DNA of 7,795 nt from Gammaproteobacteria bacterium (GTDB lineage Bacteria; Pseudomonadota; Gammaproteobacteria; Pseudomonadales; Azotimanducaceae), in the NCBI GenBank assembly GCA_030432795.1, contig JAUILW010000134.1:1-7795 (forward strand), read 5' to 3'. This document shows positions 1 to 5,626 of the stretch, in pieces. Under the pieces are notes generated by a model. That model was not told where the DNA came from. It ran no database searches and saw nothing but the letters and a program-made list of their open reading frames with translations. How positions within the stretch are numbered: the stretch's first letter is position 1; every line of letters starts with the position of its first letter. The position numbers and the translations under genes were made by a program.

Positions 1-547
1 TGGTGACGAACTCGAATAGGCTGTCGTAGCGCCCCAGCCGCTGGTCGAACAGCGGATCACGGGCAGCGGCTTCCGCCTCTTCGACTTCCTGCCACATGGC
101 ATCGGTGAAAAGGCGCTCAGCCAGAGGGAAGAGCACCGTTTCTTCCCGACGCATGTGCGCAAGCTGCAAGTCCAGATACGCTGTGGCGTTCTCCACCAGG
201 TTGGAATCACTCACCGCCTTGCCGGCCAGCACCATGTCCACATCTTCTGCCATCCGCCGCGTCGCGTCCGCCAGCTTCGCATGCTCGGCCAGGTTGTTCT
301 CCACAACTGTACGTTCGGCAGGGGTCAGTCCAAGCGAGATCAGCCGTTCGAACACCCGATCTTCCAAGGGATGGTGCACGGCGTCGGGATACTCGTGCAC
401 GTAGTCGACCATGCAGGCCAACAGATCCAGCCAGCCGCCGCGGCCGTGTCTGCCCTTGTACTGCTCCTGGATGTGCACCCGTAACACACTGGCGAGCTTG
501 GCCAGCCGTGCGTGGTCCTGGTGCAGCCTGTCCAACATAGCGCTCAT
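1..547 (-). CDS. Hemerythrin-like (HHE) di-iron protein, 3' end cut by window edge
   Basis: The reading frame gives 182 residues and runs off the left edge, so the C-terminus is missing. It shows the spaced metal ligands of a hemerythrin-type four-helix bundle: LHQDH (residues 8-12), HEYPDAVHHPLED (51-63), AEHAKL (88-93) and HMRREETVLFP (131-141). Family knowledge: such domains bind a non-heme di-iron site and, in bacteria, O2 or NO, or act in iron and oxygen sensing or damage repair. Here it looks like a soluble cytoplasmic protein with no signal peptide. The ATG at 547 overlaps the TGA of the upstream kinase-fusion gene as ATGA, which implies translational coupling. A second ATG three codons later is a possible alternative start. 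Substrate and exact role cannot be read from the sequence. The family call is fairly safe; the biological role is inference from neighbours. Confidence 0.86.
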   Translation of the reverse strand, partial: MSAMLDRLHQDHARLAKLASVLRVHIQEQYKGRHGRGGWLDLLACMVDYVHEYPDAVHHPLEDRVFERLISLGLTPAERTVVENNLAEHAKLADATRRMAEDVDMVLAGKAVSDSNLVENATAYLDLQLAHMRREETVLFPLAERLFTDAMWQEVEEAEAAARDPLFDQRLGRYDSLFEFVT

Positions 548-2055
548 GCGGCCTCCAGCCTCTTCATTAGGGTGGGCAGGTCGAGGGCTTGGGTATCCAG
601 CGTCAATACCGGCTCGTCTGCGGCCGGAGGCTCGAACGCGCCAACCTGAGCCGTCAGCACGGCTGCGTCCGCTTCCGAAGCATCGCTGCCATCGGCCGCA
701 CGCGCTGCGATGCGCGTACGTAACACCGTCTCCGGAGCTGTGAAGTAGAGCACCTGACAGCGCGCTTCGGCATCCGCCGCAATATCATAGAAGCGTTGCC
801 GTTGTGCCCGTTCGAGATTCGTTGCATCTACCAGAACCGTCTCGCCATCCCCAAGCAGACGCAAGGCATGCTCAGCCAGCGCATCGTACGTGCACTCACC
901 CAGCTCGCGGCTGTAGATGCCATCGTCCAAGCCGGATCCGCTGCGCGCCTGCGGCGCAAGTCCAGCGAGTCGTTTGCGCAGCACATCGGAACGCAAACGC
1001 AGCGCGCCGAGTTCCGGTGCGAGCTGGCGTGCCCAGTAGGACTTGCCCGAGCCGGACAGACCACAAGTGATGATAAGGCGCCCGACAGGTCTTGCCGTAC
1101 GAGCCCGCGCCCAGGAGAGTTGTGCGCCGAGCTGCTTCTGCGCCAGGGCGTCGCCGGTCTGATCAAGCCGCAACGCCGCGACTTTTGCCCGCACCACCGC
1201 TCGATACACCGCATAGAGATTCAGCAGCGCCAGCGCCTCATAGTCGCCGCTGGCATCCATGTACGCGTCGATGAAGCCGTACGCCAGATCCGTGCGGCCC
1301 CGTACCGCCAGGTCCATGAACAGAAAGGCAATGTCGCTGCAGGTATCTATCTGCCGAAGGTTCGCATTGAACTCGAGGCAGTCGAACGCTTCGAGCCCGG
1401 CTTCGGTGCGCACGATGTTGCCCAGATGCAGGTCGCCATGGCAGTCCCGAACAGCGGTCTCGGTGCGCGCGCGGATCGTCGGCTCCAGGCGGCGTAGCGC
1501 GCCGCGCGTCCAGGCTTCGAGCTCCGCAAGCGCCGTGGTGTATCTGCGCGCGCTTTGGGTCTGGGCGAGGGTCGTAAAGTTCGCGAGCATCGCCACAGAG
1601 GGATCGACCGAGCGATCCACCTTCGGTAACTGCCCGTGCTGTTGCGACAGGCGGGCTGCGAACTCCCGCAATTCGTCCACCTTCAGATGCCCGTTTGCAA
1701 TGAGTCGGTCTGCCGCAAGCTCTGTATCGAACTGGCGCATGCGAACCGCCCAATCCACCGCCTCGCCGTGACCACCAACCACCAGGCGACTGCCTTCGGC
1801 AACAATCGGCTCCACAGACAGATACAGATCCGGCGCGAAACGCCGGTTGAGCAGCAGCTCTGCGTCACAGAAGCGACGACGGTCTGCCAGGGCGGAAAAG
1901 TCCACGAAATCGAAGCGCACGGGTTTCTTCACCTTGTAGGCATAGTCGCCCGTGAGGAACACCCAGGACATGTGCGTCTCCACCAGACGCACAGCGGACA
2001 CTTCGTGTGGATAGGCGTGAGCATCGAGCAGCGCGTCAGGCAGCGTTGCAGTCAA
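544..2055 (-). CDS. Bifunctional aminoglycoside-phosphotransferase-like / P-loop kinase fusion
   Basis: A 503-residue, two-domain protein. The N-terminal part (about 15-300) has a protein-kinase-like APH fold: the catalytic loop HGDLHLGN at 206-213 with likely base D208, and a metal-binding Asp in AFDCLEF (D225). The C-terminal part (about 325-500) has a Walker A motif GLSGSGKS at 332-339 and VLVDATN (407-413) as a Walker B-like strand, as in the zeta-toxin/AAA_33 P-loop kinases. This arrangement matches the COG2187-COG0645 fusion family, of which mycobacterial Rv2004c (DosR regulon) is a member. The substrate is unknown, and antibiotic resistance should not be assumed. The start is TTG, since no ATG precedes the conserved N-terminus (YPHEVSAVRLVETHMSWVF, 15-33). 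The TTG overlaps the upstream TGA as TTGA, and the stop overlaps the hemerythrin start as ATGA. Both domains keep their key residues, so it looks functional. Confidence 0.93.
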   Translation of the reverse strand: MTATLPDALLDAHAYPHEVSAVRLVETHMSWVFLTGDYAYKVKKPVRFDFVDFSALADRRRFCDAELLLNRRFAPDLYLSVEPIVAEGSRLVVGGHGEAVDWAVRMRQFDTELAADRLIANGHLKVDELREFAARLSQQHGQLPKVDRSVDPSVAMLANFTTLAQTQSARRYTTALAELEAWTRGALRRLEPTIRARTETAVRDCHGDLHLGNIVRTEAGLEAFDCLEFNANLRQIDTCSDIAFLFMDLAVRGRTDLAYGFIDAYMDASGDYEALALLNLYAVYRAVVRAKVAALRLDQTGDALAQKQLGAQLSWARARTARPVGRLIITCGLSGSGKSYWARQLAPELGALRLRSDVLRKRLAGLAPQARSGSGLDDGIYSRELGECTYDALAEHALRLLGDGETVLVDATNLERAQRQRFYDIAADAEARCQVLYFTAPETVLRTRIAARAADGSDASEADAAVLTAQVGAFEPPAADEPVLTLDTQALDLPTLMKRLEAA

Positions 2056-2438
2056 TGGGTTGGCTCGCTGATGAAATCCAACACCCGCGCTGGTTCCAGC
2101 AGGGGCTTTTCGAGTACCGCAGCAATGCCGAGCACCTGCGCGGTTCTGAGCACACCGGCGGATGGCCGACTCAACATCAGGGCAAACGGCACATCAATAC
2201 CGAGCGCATCCAGGCGGCGAAAGATGTCGAATCCCGAAGTGTCCGGAAGCTGTGCGGCGCATAACACGCAACGAATGGTCAGCAAGCGCTCCACATCGTT
2301 GAAAAAGCTGGTTCCCGTGGAATAGCTCATCACTGCAATACCGTACAGGTCCACCACCGCGGCGATACTATCGCGCACCGCCGGATCTGCATCAATGATG
2401 CAAACCGGCGGCTCAAGATGAACGGATACTGCTTCCAT
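2052..2438 (-). CDS. Stand-alone atypical receiver domain lacking the phospho-acceptor Asp
   Basis: A 128-residue single-domain protein with the receiver fold pattern: IIDADPAVRDSI at 14-25, VLCAAQLPDTSGFD at 58-71, LMLS at 87-90 and LEKP at 109-112. Aligned by eye with the response regulator next door (CLVLDIRMPGMSG), the phospho-acceptor Asp is replaced by Ala61. One residue of the N-terminal acidic pair is also replaced (Asp-Ala-Asp at 16-18). The switch Ser90 and Lys111 remain. It carries no output domain. Family knowledge: Asp-less receivers usually act by phosphorylation-independent protein contacts. It lies 88 bases downstream of the response-regulator gene and its stop overlaps the TTG of the kinase fusion. 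The ATG at 2438 has no strong Shine-Dalgarno sequence. A partnership with the neighbouring kinase or regulator is inference. A decayed regulator is possible, but the reading frame is intact. Confidence 0.86.
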   Translation of the reverse strand: MEAVSVHLEPPVCIIDADPAVRDSIAAVVDLYGIAVMSYSTGTSFFNDVERLLTIRCVLCAAQLPDTSGFDIFRRLDALGIDVPFALMLSRPSAGVLRTAQVLGIAAVLEKPLLEPARVLDFISEPTH

Positions 2439-2487
2439 TGCGACACGTTAGACGCCGCATCGGGCGCATCCAATCGGGGTTTTCCCC

Positions 2488-2529
2488 TAGGGAGCCTCTG
2501 AAAGATTCTGTTTGCTAAGAGGCTCCCTA
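2488..2529. repeat. Perfect 12-bp inverted repeat, 18-base loop, in the response-regulator/receiver gap
   Basis: Arm TAGGGAGCCTCT at 2488-2499 is an exact reverse complement of AGAGGCTCCCTA at 2518-2529. The right arm contains the TAG stop of the response-regulator gene. A third, related copy (GGAGCCTCC, 2531-2539) lies in that gene's last codons and can pair with the same middle arm. Just beyond the left arm, GGGGTTTTCCCC (2476-2487) can form a 4-bp stem with a TTTT loop. No T-run follows on either strand, so a classical intrinsic terminator is unlikely. Possible roles are an RNA-stability or attenuation hairpin, an operator, or a remnant of a small palindromic mobile element. Confidence 0.8.
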
Positions 2530-3144
2530 TGGAGCCTCCAGCCGCAGCTTCAGGCGCACGAGATCGGCCAGCGAACGCGAGCCGGTTTTGTGCATCACCT
2601 GGCTTCTGTGGATCTCCACGGTGCGCTCGCTGATACCAAGTTCGATGGCGATGACTTTGTTGGCCTGGCCGTCGGTAACTCGCTCAAACACCTCTGTCTC
2701 GCGGGGGGTGAGCTCGGCCACCAGCGCTTTGGCTTCATCGATGCCAGCGTCCTGCTGCCGCTGCGCTGCGTCCATCGCCAGGGCTTCGTTGATGCGATCG
2801 AGCAGTTCCTGATCGCGGAATGGCTTGCGAATGAAATCCACGGCTCCACGACGCATGGCCTCCACCGCCATCGGAATGTCGCCATGCCCGGTGATGAAGA
2901 TAATGGGCAGCTTCACTTCCCGTCGATTGAGCTCTTCCTGCAGCTCCAGGCCGCTCATGCCCGGCATGCGGATGTCGAGCACCAGGCACCCCTGTCGGCT
3001 GGCATCGAAGTGCTTGAGGAAGGTAGGCGCGTCCGGGAAGGTCTCATGCACGATGTCCACCGTATCGAGCAGCATGCTGACTGCATCCCGCACAGGCTCA
3101 TCGTCATCAACGACGTAGACGATGGGCGTATCACTCATCGCCAT
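2527..3144 (-). CDS. FixJ/NarL-type response regulator (receiver + LuxR HTH)
   Basis: A 205-residue regulator. The receiver domain (about 7-122) has the acidic cluster VVDDDEPVR (11-19), phospho-acceptor D57 in VLDIRMPGMSG (55-65), T85 in FITGHGD (83-89) and K107 in RKPF (106-109), so every key residue is present. The C-terminal LuxR-type helix-turn-helix (145-198) reads LTPRETEVF, then ISERTVEIHRSQVMHKTG (171-188). This is the FixJ/TodT/StyR arrangement: a DNA-binding activator phosphorylated by the kinase encoded just upstream, which its gene overlaps by 14 bases. A second ATG at 3138 (giving MSDTPIVYVVDDD) matches the usual family N-terminus and may be the real start, with an 8-base overlap. 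The last codons and stop lie in a repeated GGAGCCTC-type sequence. Target genes are unknown; the divergent 4681-4951 region is an obvious candidate. Confidence 0.95.
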   Translation of the reverse strand: MAMSDTPIVYVVDDDEPVRDAVSMLLDTVDIVHETFPDAPTFLKHFDASRQGCLVLDIRMPGMSGLELQEELNRREVKLPIIFITGHGDIPMAVEAMRRGAVDFIRKPFRDQELLDRINEALAMDAAQRQQDAGIDEAKALVAELTPRETEVFERVTDGQANKVIAIELGISERTVEIHRSQVMHKTGSRSLADLVRLKLRLEAP

Positions 3145-4255
3145 CTACCGGCAGGCGGAAGTAAAACGTGCAACCGCACGCATCGTTGTTGCGAAAATTC
3201 AGCTCGCCGCCGTGATCTTCGATGATTGACCTGCAGATCGACAACCCCATGCCCATACCATCCTGTTTGGTTGTATGAAAAGCGCTGAACACAAGGTCCA
3301 TGTGTTCCTCTGCCACTCCCGTTCCGCAGTCTACCACCGTAACCTCCACGGCACCGTCCAGAAGGCGCGTACCAATCTCGAGGACGTGACCGTTGGAACA
3401 ACCGATCTCGTGCATGGCATCGATCGCATTGCGAATGAGGTTCAACGCTACCTGTTGCACCTGTATGGGGTCGCAGTAGACGTTTGGCAACCCCTGCGCC
3501 AGATCAAAGCGCAGCTCGATGCCGTGCAGACGGGCGTCGCCAGCCGCCAGATGTGATAGATCCTTGACCAGGGCGTTGATGTCCACGAGCTGACGCTCGC
3601 CGTCTTCCTGGCGCACAAAGCGTTGAATGCGCTCGATAACGGCGCCCGCCCGCAGCGCCTGCCGGTTGAGCTTTGTCAGCGCATCTACCAGCTTCTGTCG
3701 GTCGAGATTGTCCATTTGCAGCAGCTTTACGCAGGCCTGCGCGTACATGGAGATCGCCGTGAGAGGCTGATTGATCTCATGGGCGATGCTCGCCGTCATC
3801 TCGCCCATGGTGCTCAGGCGCGCCACCTGGGACAGGCGCTCACGCTGCTCCAGCATCGCCGCTTCAGCGGCTTTCTCCGCCGATAGATCGCGAATAATCC
3901 CAGCAAAGTACGTACCGTTCTCGGTCTGAATCTCGCTTACGGCGAGATAGATGGGAAATATCCGCCCGTCTTTCGCTCGCGCTTCGAGCTCGCGCCCGAT
4001 GCCAATGATTTTCGCTTCGCCGGAGGCGATGTAGTTGTCGACAAATTGCTGGTGGGCTGCGCGATACGGCTCCGGCATGAGCATGGACAACGGAGAACCG
4101 ACCAGCTCGCTCTCGGTATAGCCGAACTGGCGCATCGTGGCCTCATTAACGGACTGGATGTGACCACGCGCGTCAATGGTGAGGATAGCGTCCACCACCG
4201 CATCCAGAATCTGAGGTGCGTAGTCGTTGAGCCACTGGACGTGCTTGGCATTCAT
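3131..4255 (-). CDS. FixL-like PAS sensor histidine kinase without the heme-ligand His
   Basis: A 374-residue soluble kinase with no membrane segment. A PAS domain spans about 12-123, containing IIGIGRELEARAKDGRIFP (83-101) and GIIRDLSAEKAA (119-130), closely FixL-like. In heme-binding FixL the residue just before IIGIGR is the proximal His; here it is Lys82. The HisKA H-box is at about 146-168 (MGEMTASIAHEINQPL) with phospho-acceptor H159. The HATPase_c domain has N-box NLIRNAIDA (272-280), G1 DCGTG (309-313), F-box FSAFHTTK (323-330) and G2 GMGMGLSICRS (333-343), so it should be an active kinase. I chose the ATG at 4255 because it overlaps the globin stop as ATGA and has GGGGA upstream. An in-frame start at 4309 would add 18 residues lying inside the globin gene. 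It should phosphorylate the downstream FixJ-type regulator. The input signal is unknown. Confidence 0.95.
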   Translation of the reverse strand: MNAKHVQWLNDYAPQILDAVVDAILTIDARGHIQSVNEATMRQFGYTESELVGSPLSMLMPEPYRAAHQQFVDNYIASGEAKIIGIGRELEARAKDGRIFPIYLAVSEIQTENGTYFAGIIRDLSAEKAAEAAMLEQRERLSQVARLSTMGEMTASIAHEINQPLTAISMYAQACVKLLQMDNLDRQKLVDALTKLNRQALRAGAVIERIQRFVRQEDGERQLVDINALVKDLSHLAAGDARLHGIELRFDLAQGLPNVYCDPIQVQQVALNLIRNAIDAMHEIGCSNGHVLEIGTRLLDGAVEVTVVDCGTGVAEEHMDLVFSAFHTTKQDGMGMGLSICRSIIEDHGGELNFRNNDACGCTFYFRLPVDGDE

Positions 4256-4680
4256 AGCTTTGTCATCCCCAGGCGCATGTAGGTGATTCCCGGCGTCAGC
4301 GCCCAGCACCAGGCGAGCTTGGTACGCTCATCGCACTGAGGATCCAGTTCGCTGACGGTTTGGACAAGCGCCTCGAGCCAGCTGTCGAGCAGCGCAGGTC
4401 CGATGCGCAGTGAGCGGTGCACAGCGGCAAGCCGGGCCAACTCGGCGTTAGGCTCGTCGATCACATAGAAGGACACCAGGTGCAACATGGACCGCTTGAG
4501 CATCTGTACCTGCTTGTGCATGTCGGTGCGCTCGAACAATCGGGCGACTTCTTCGTGCTGCAGGAAGTGATCGTAGAACCGCTCGAAAAACGCATCCGTC
4601 TCCGGCCCCAGAGCTACATTTCCGCCGAACAGACGCTCGTAGCTGGCTTCGAACAGGGGGTTCGGTAGTGACAATTTCAA
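4252..4680 (-). CDS. Single-domain globin, first gene of the leftward operon
   Basis: A 142-residue all-helical protein with bacterial-globin features: FFERFYDHFLQHEEVARLFERTD (split here as 31-49 and 50-53), F49 as the likely CD1 Phe, Gln57 or Gln59 near the distal E7 position, and LAAVHRSLRIGP (84-95), where H88 fits the proximal heme ligand. The C-terminal helix region is 122-138 (LAWCWALTPGITYMRLG). Family knowledge: such globins bind O2 or NO via heme. There is no reductase domain, unlike flavohemoglobin. No ATG is available. TTG codons occur at 4680 and 4674, and AGGA at 4686-4683 is only 2 bases from the first but 8 from the second, so 4674 may be the true start (140 residues). The stop overlaps the sensor-kinase ATG, so the two are translationally coupled. 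A signalling partnership with the kinase is inference. I am confident of the globin fold and less so of its subgroup. Confidence 0.84.
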   Translation of the reverse strand: MKLSLPNPLFEASYERLFGGNVALGPETDAFFERFYDHFLQHEEVARLFERTDMHKQVQMLKRSMLHLVSFYVIDEPNAELARLAAVHRSLRIGPALLDSWLEALVQTVSELDPQCDERTKLAWCWALTPGITYMRLGMTKL

Positions 4681-4951
4681 TTTCCTGTTCAGGCGCGAAA
4701 CGGGCTCTCACCCTGGTGATGGTAATCGGCACCGCCGCTGGCGCAAGCGCATCGCACCAATCCCGGCGTACACTGATACCCCAGGCAATGCAGTGTGCAG
4801 GCCCGCCAACAACAGGGCTTTACGTAGATGCCGGTCAGGGTGTATGCCCTACTACGTGATTCCCGAGAGATATTGCTGGTAACCCACCATGACCCGCAGC
4901 GAATCGCCGCTGCACAATACTCTCAATCGCAACAACCAACGGGAGCCCACG
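4681..4951. promoter_or_regulatory. Divergent intergenic region between the globin operon and uspA-like gene
   Basis: This gap must hold the start signals for both directions. Rightward, ATGACC (4889-4894) and CACAAT (4913-4918), 18 bases apart, are a weak sigma70-like pair that would give a leader of about 27 bases; GGGAG lies 6 bases before the ATG at 4952. Leftward, reading the minus strand, TTGCGC (4746-4741) and TACCAT (4724-4719) are 16 bases apart, each matching 4 of 6 consensus bases. Two 6-bp inverted repeats occur: ACACTG/CAGTGT (4770-4796) and ACGTAG/CTACGT (4822-4857, arms 30 bases apart). Repeats this short are expected by chance here. I see no FNR-type TTGAT-N4-ATCAA box. The region's role is clear; the individual sites are tentative. 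Confidence 0.45.
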
Positions 4952-5407
4952 ATGGGGTACAACAACATTCTGGTCGCCGTGGACCTCACCGAGGAAGCAG
5001 ATGAAGTGATTGCTGCTGCCGCCGCCCTGGCAAAAGAACAAGGGGCGAAGCTCTCTGTGGTCAGCGTCGTCAAACCCCTGTCCCGCGTTTACGGCGGGCT
5101 GGATATGGCACCGATCACCAGCGGCGCGGTAGCGTTTGAAAAGGAAGCGCTGGATCAGGCCACCCGGCAGCTCACCGAACTTGCTTCAGTGTACAAGGTC
5201 AACGGCGGCGACGTGCACGTGGCGCTGGGCCACCCGCCAACCGAAATCCGTACGCTGGCCGAATCGCTGAAAACAGACCTCATCGTCATCGGCACACACG
5301 GACGTCACGGATTGGGGCTGCTGCTGGGCTCCACTGCAAACGCTGTGCTGCATGGCGTGCCGTGCGATGTGCTGGCGGTGAAAATCCACCCGATGAACGT
5401 CAGCTGA
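4952..5407 (+). CDS. UspA-family universal stress protein
   Basis: A 151-residue single Usp domain. It starts with the typical first strand YNNILVAVDLTEEADEVI (3-20), continues with KLSVVSVVKP (33-42), and ends with the nucleotide-binding loop GTHGRHGLGLLLGSTANAVL (114-133) and CDVLAVKI (138-145). The glycine loop is G-x2-G-x8-GS, one residue shorter than the textbook ATP-binding spacing, so ATP binding is likely but not certain. Family knowledge: these small cytoplasmic dimers are induced by starvation, hypoxia and other arrest conditions. I chose the ATG at 4952, preceded by GGGAG at 6 bases. An in-frame ATG at 4889 would add 21 non-conserved residues covering the likely promoter. The stop overlaps the next start (TGATG), so this gene leads a rightward operon, divergent from the globin/kinase cluster. 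Confidence 0.95.
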   Translation: MGYNNILVAVDLTEEADEVIAAAAALAKEQGAKLSVVSVVKPLSRVYGGLDMAPITSGAVAFEKEALDQATRQLTELASVYKVNGGDVHVALGHPPTEIRTLAESLKTDLIVIGTHGRHGLGLLLGSTANAVLHGVPCDVLAVKIHPMNVS

Positions 5408-5625
5408 TGAGCAAGTACGCATTTGCCAAAGCCGGCATCGAGGAGGCAGAGAAGCAGGCCGCCGCTGGCGGCGTGGGCCGCGCAGACGTGCTGCTGGCGC
5501 TGATCGTCACTGCCATCCAGGACTATGCCGAATGTGCCGGCTCAGAAGAAGCGCGCAAAGCGTTGACCTACGAGCTCGACCACCTGGGCGGCTCGGTGGA
5601 CACCGTGTTCCTGCGGTCCCGCTGA
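5407..5625 (+). CDS. Small protein of unknown function (72 aa) in the usp operon
   Basis: I do not recognise this protein. It starts at an ATG sharing one base with the usp stop (TGATG) and ends two bases before the presumed start of the membrane-protein gene. It is predicted mostly helical: a basic/acidic N-terminus (MSKYAFAKAGIEEAEKQAAA, 1-20), an Ala/Gly-rich turn, a short hydrophobic helix (VLLALIVTAIQDY, 28-40), then an acidic stretch with Cys43 and EEARKALTYELDHLGG (47-62). The hydrophobic run is too short and mixed for a clear membrane segment. The tight coupling on both sides and intact frame are the main arguments that it is real. It could be a small partner of the stress protein or of the membrane protein. 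Confidence 0.62.
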   Translation: MSKYAFAKAGIEEAEKQAAAGGVGRADVLLALIVTAIQDYAECAGSEEARKALTYELDHLGGSVDTVFLRSR

Positions 5626-5626
5626 T

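Noticed and set aside
544..2055. Antibiotic-resistance aminoglycoside phosphotransferase
   Set aside because: The APH-like fold is fused to a P-loop kinase and sits in a regulatory/stress operon; this family is not a known resistance determinant.
796..2325. Long plus-strand open frames (796-1497, 1636-2325) opposite the kinase fusion and receiver
   Set aside because: Composition-driven shadows with no recognisable domain, lying antisense to genes with clear motifs.
2476..2529. Rho-independent terminator after the response-regulator gene
   Set aside because: The stem is strong, but no T-run follows on either strand and the loop is long (18 bases).
2512..3225. 237-codon plus-strand open frame
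   Set aside because: It is antisense to the FixJ-type regulator; its sequence is only the mirror of a well-supported gene.
4256..4309. Upstream start for the sensor kinase at 4309
   Set aside because: The 18 extra residues are globin codons in another frame; the ATGA overlap and GGGGA support the start at 4255.
4889..4951. Upstream ATG for the universal stress protein at 4889
   Set aside because: Adds 21 residues unlike the family N-terminus and would cover the likely promoter; the ATG at 4952 has a good GGGAG.
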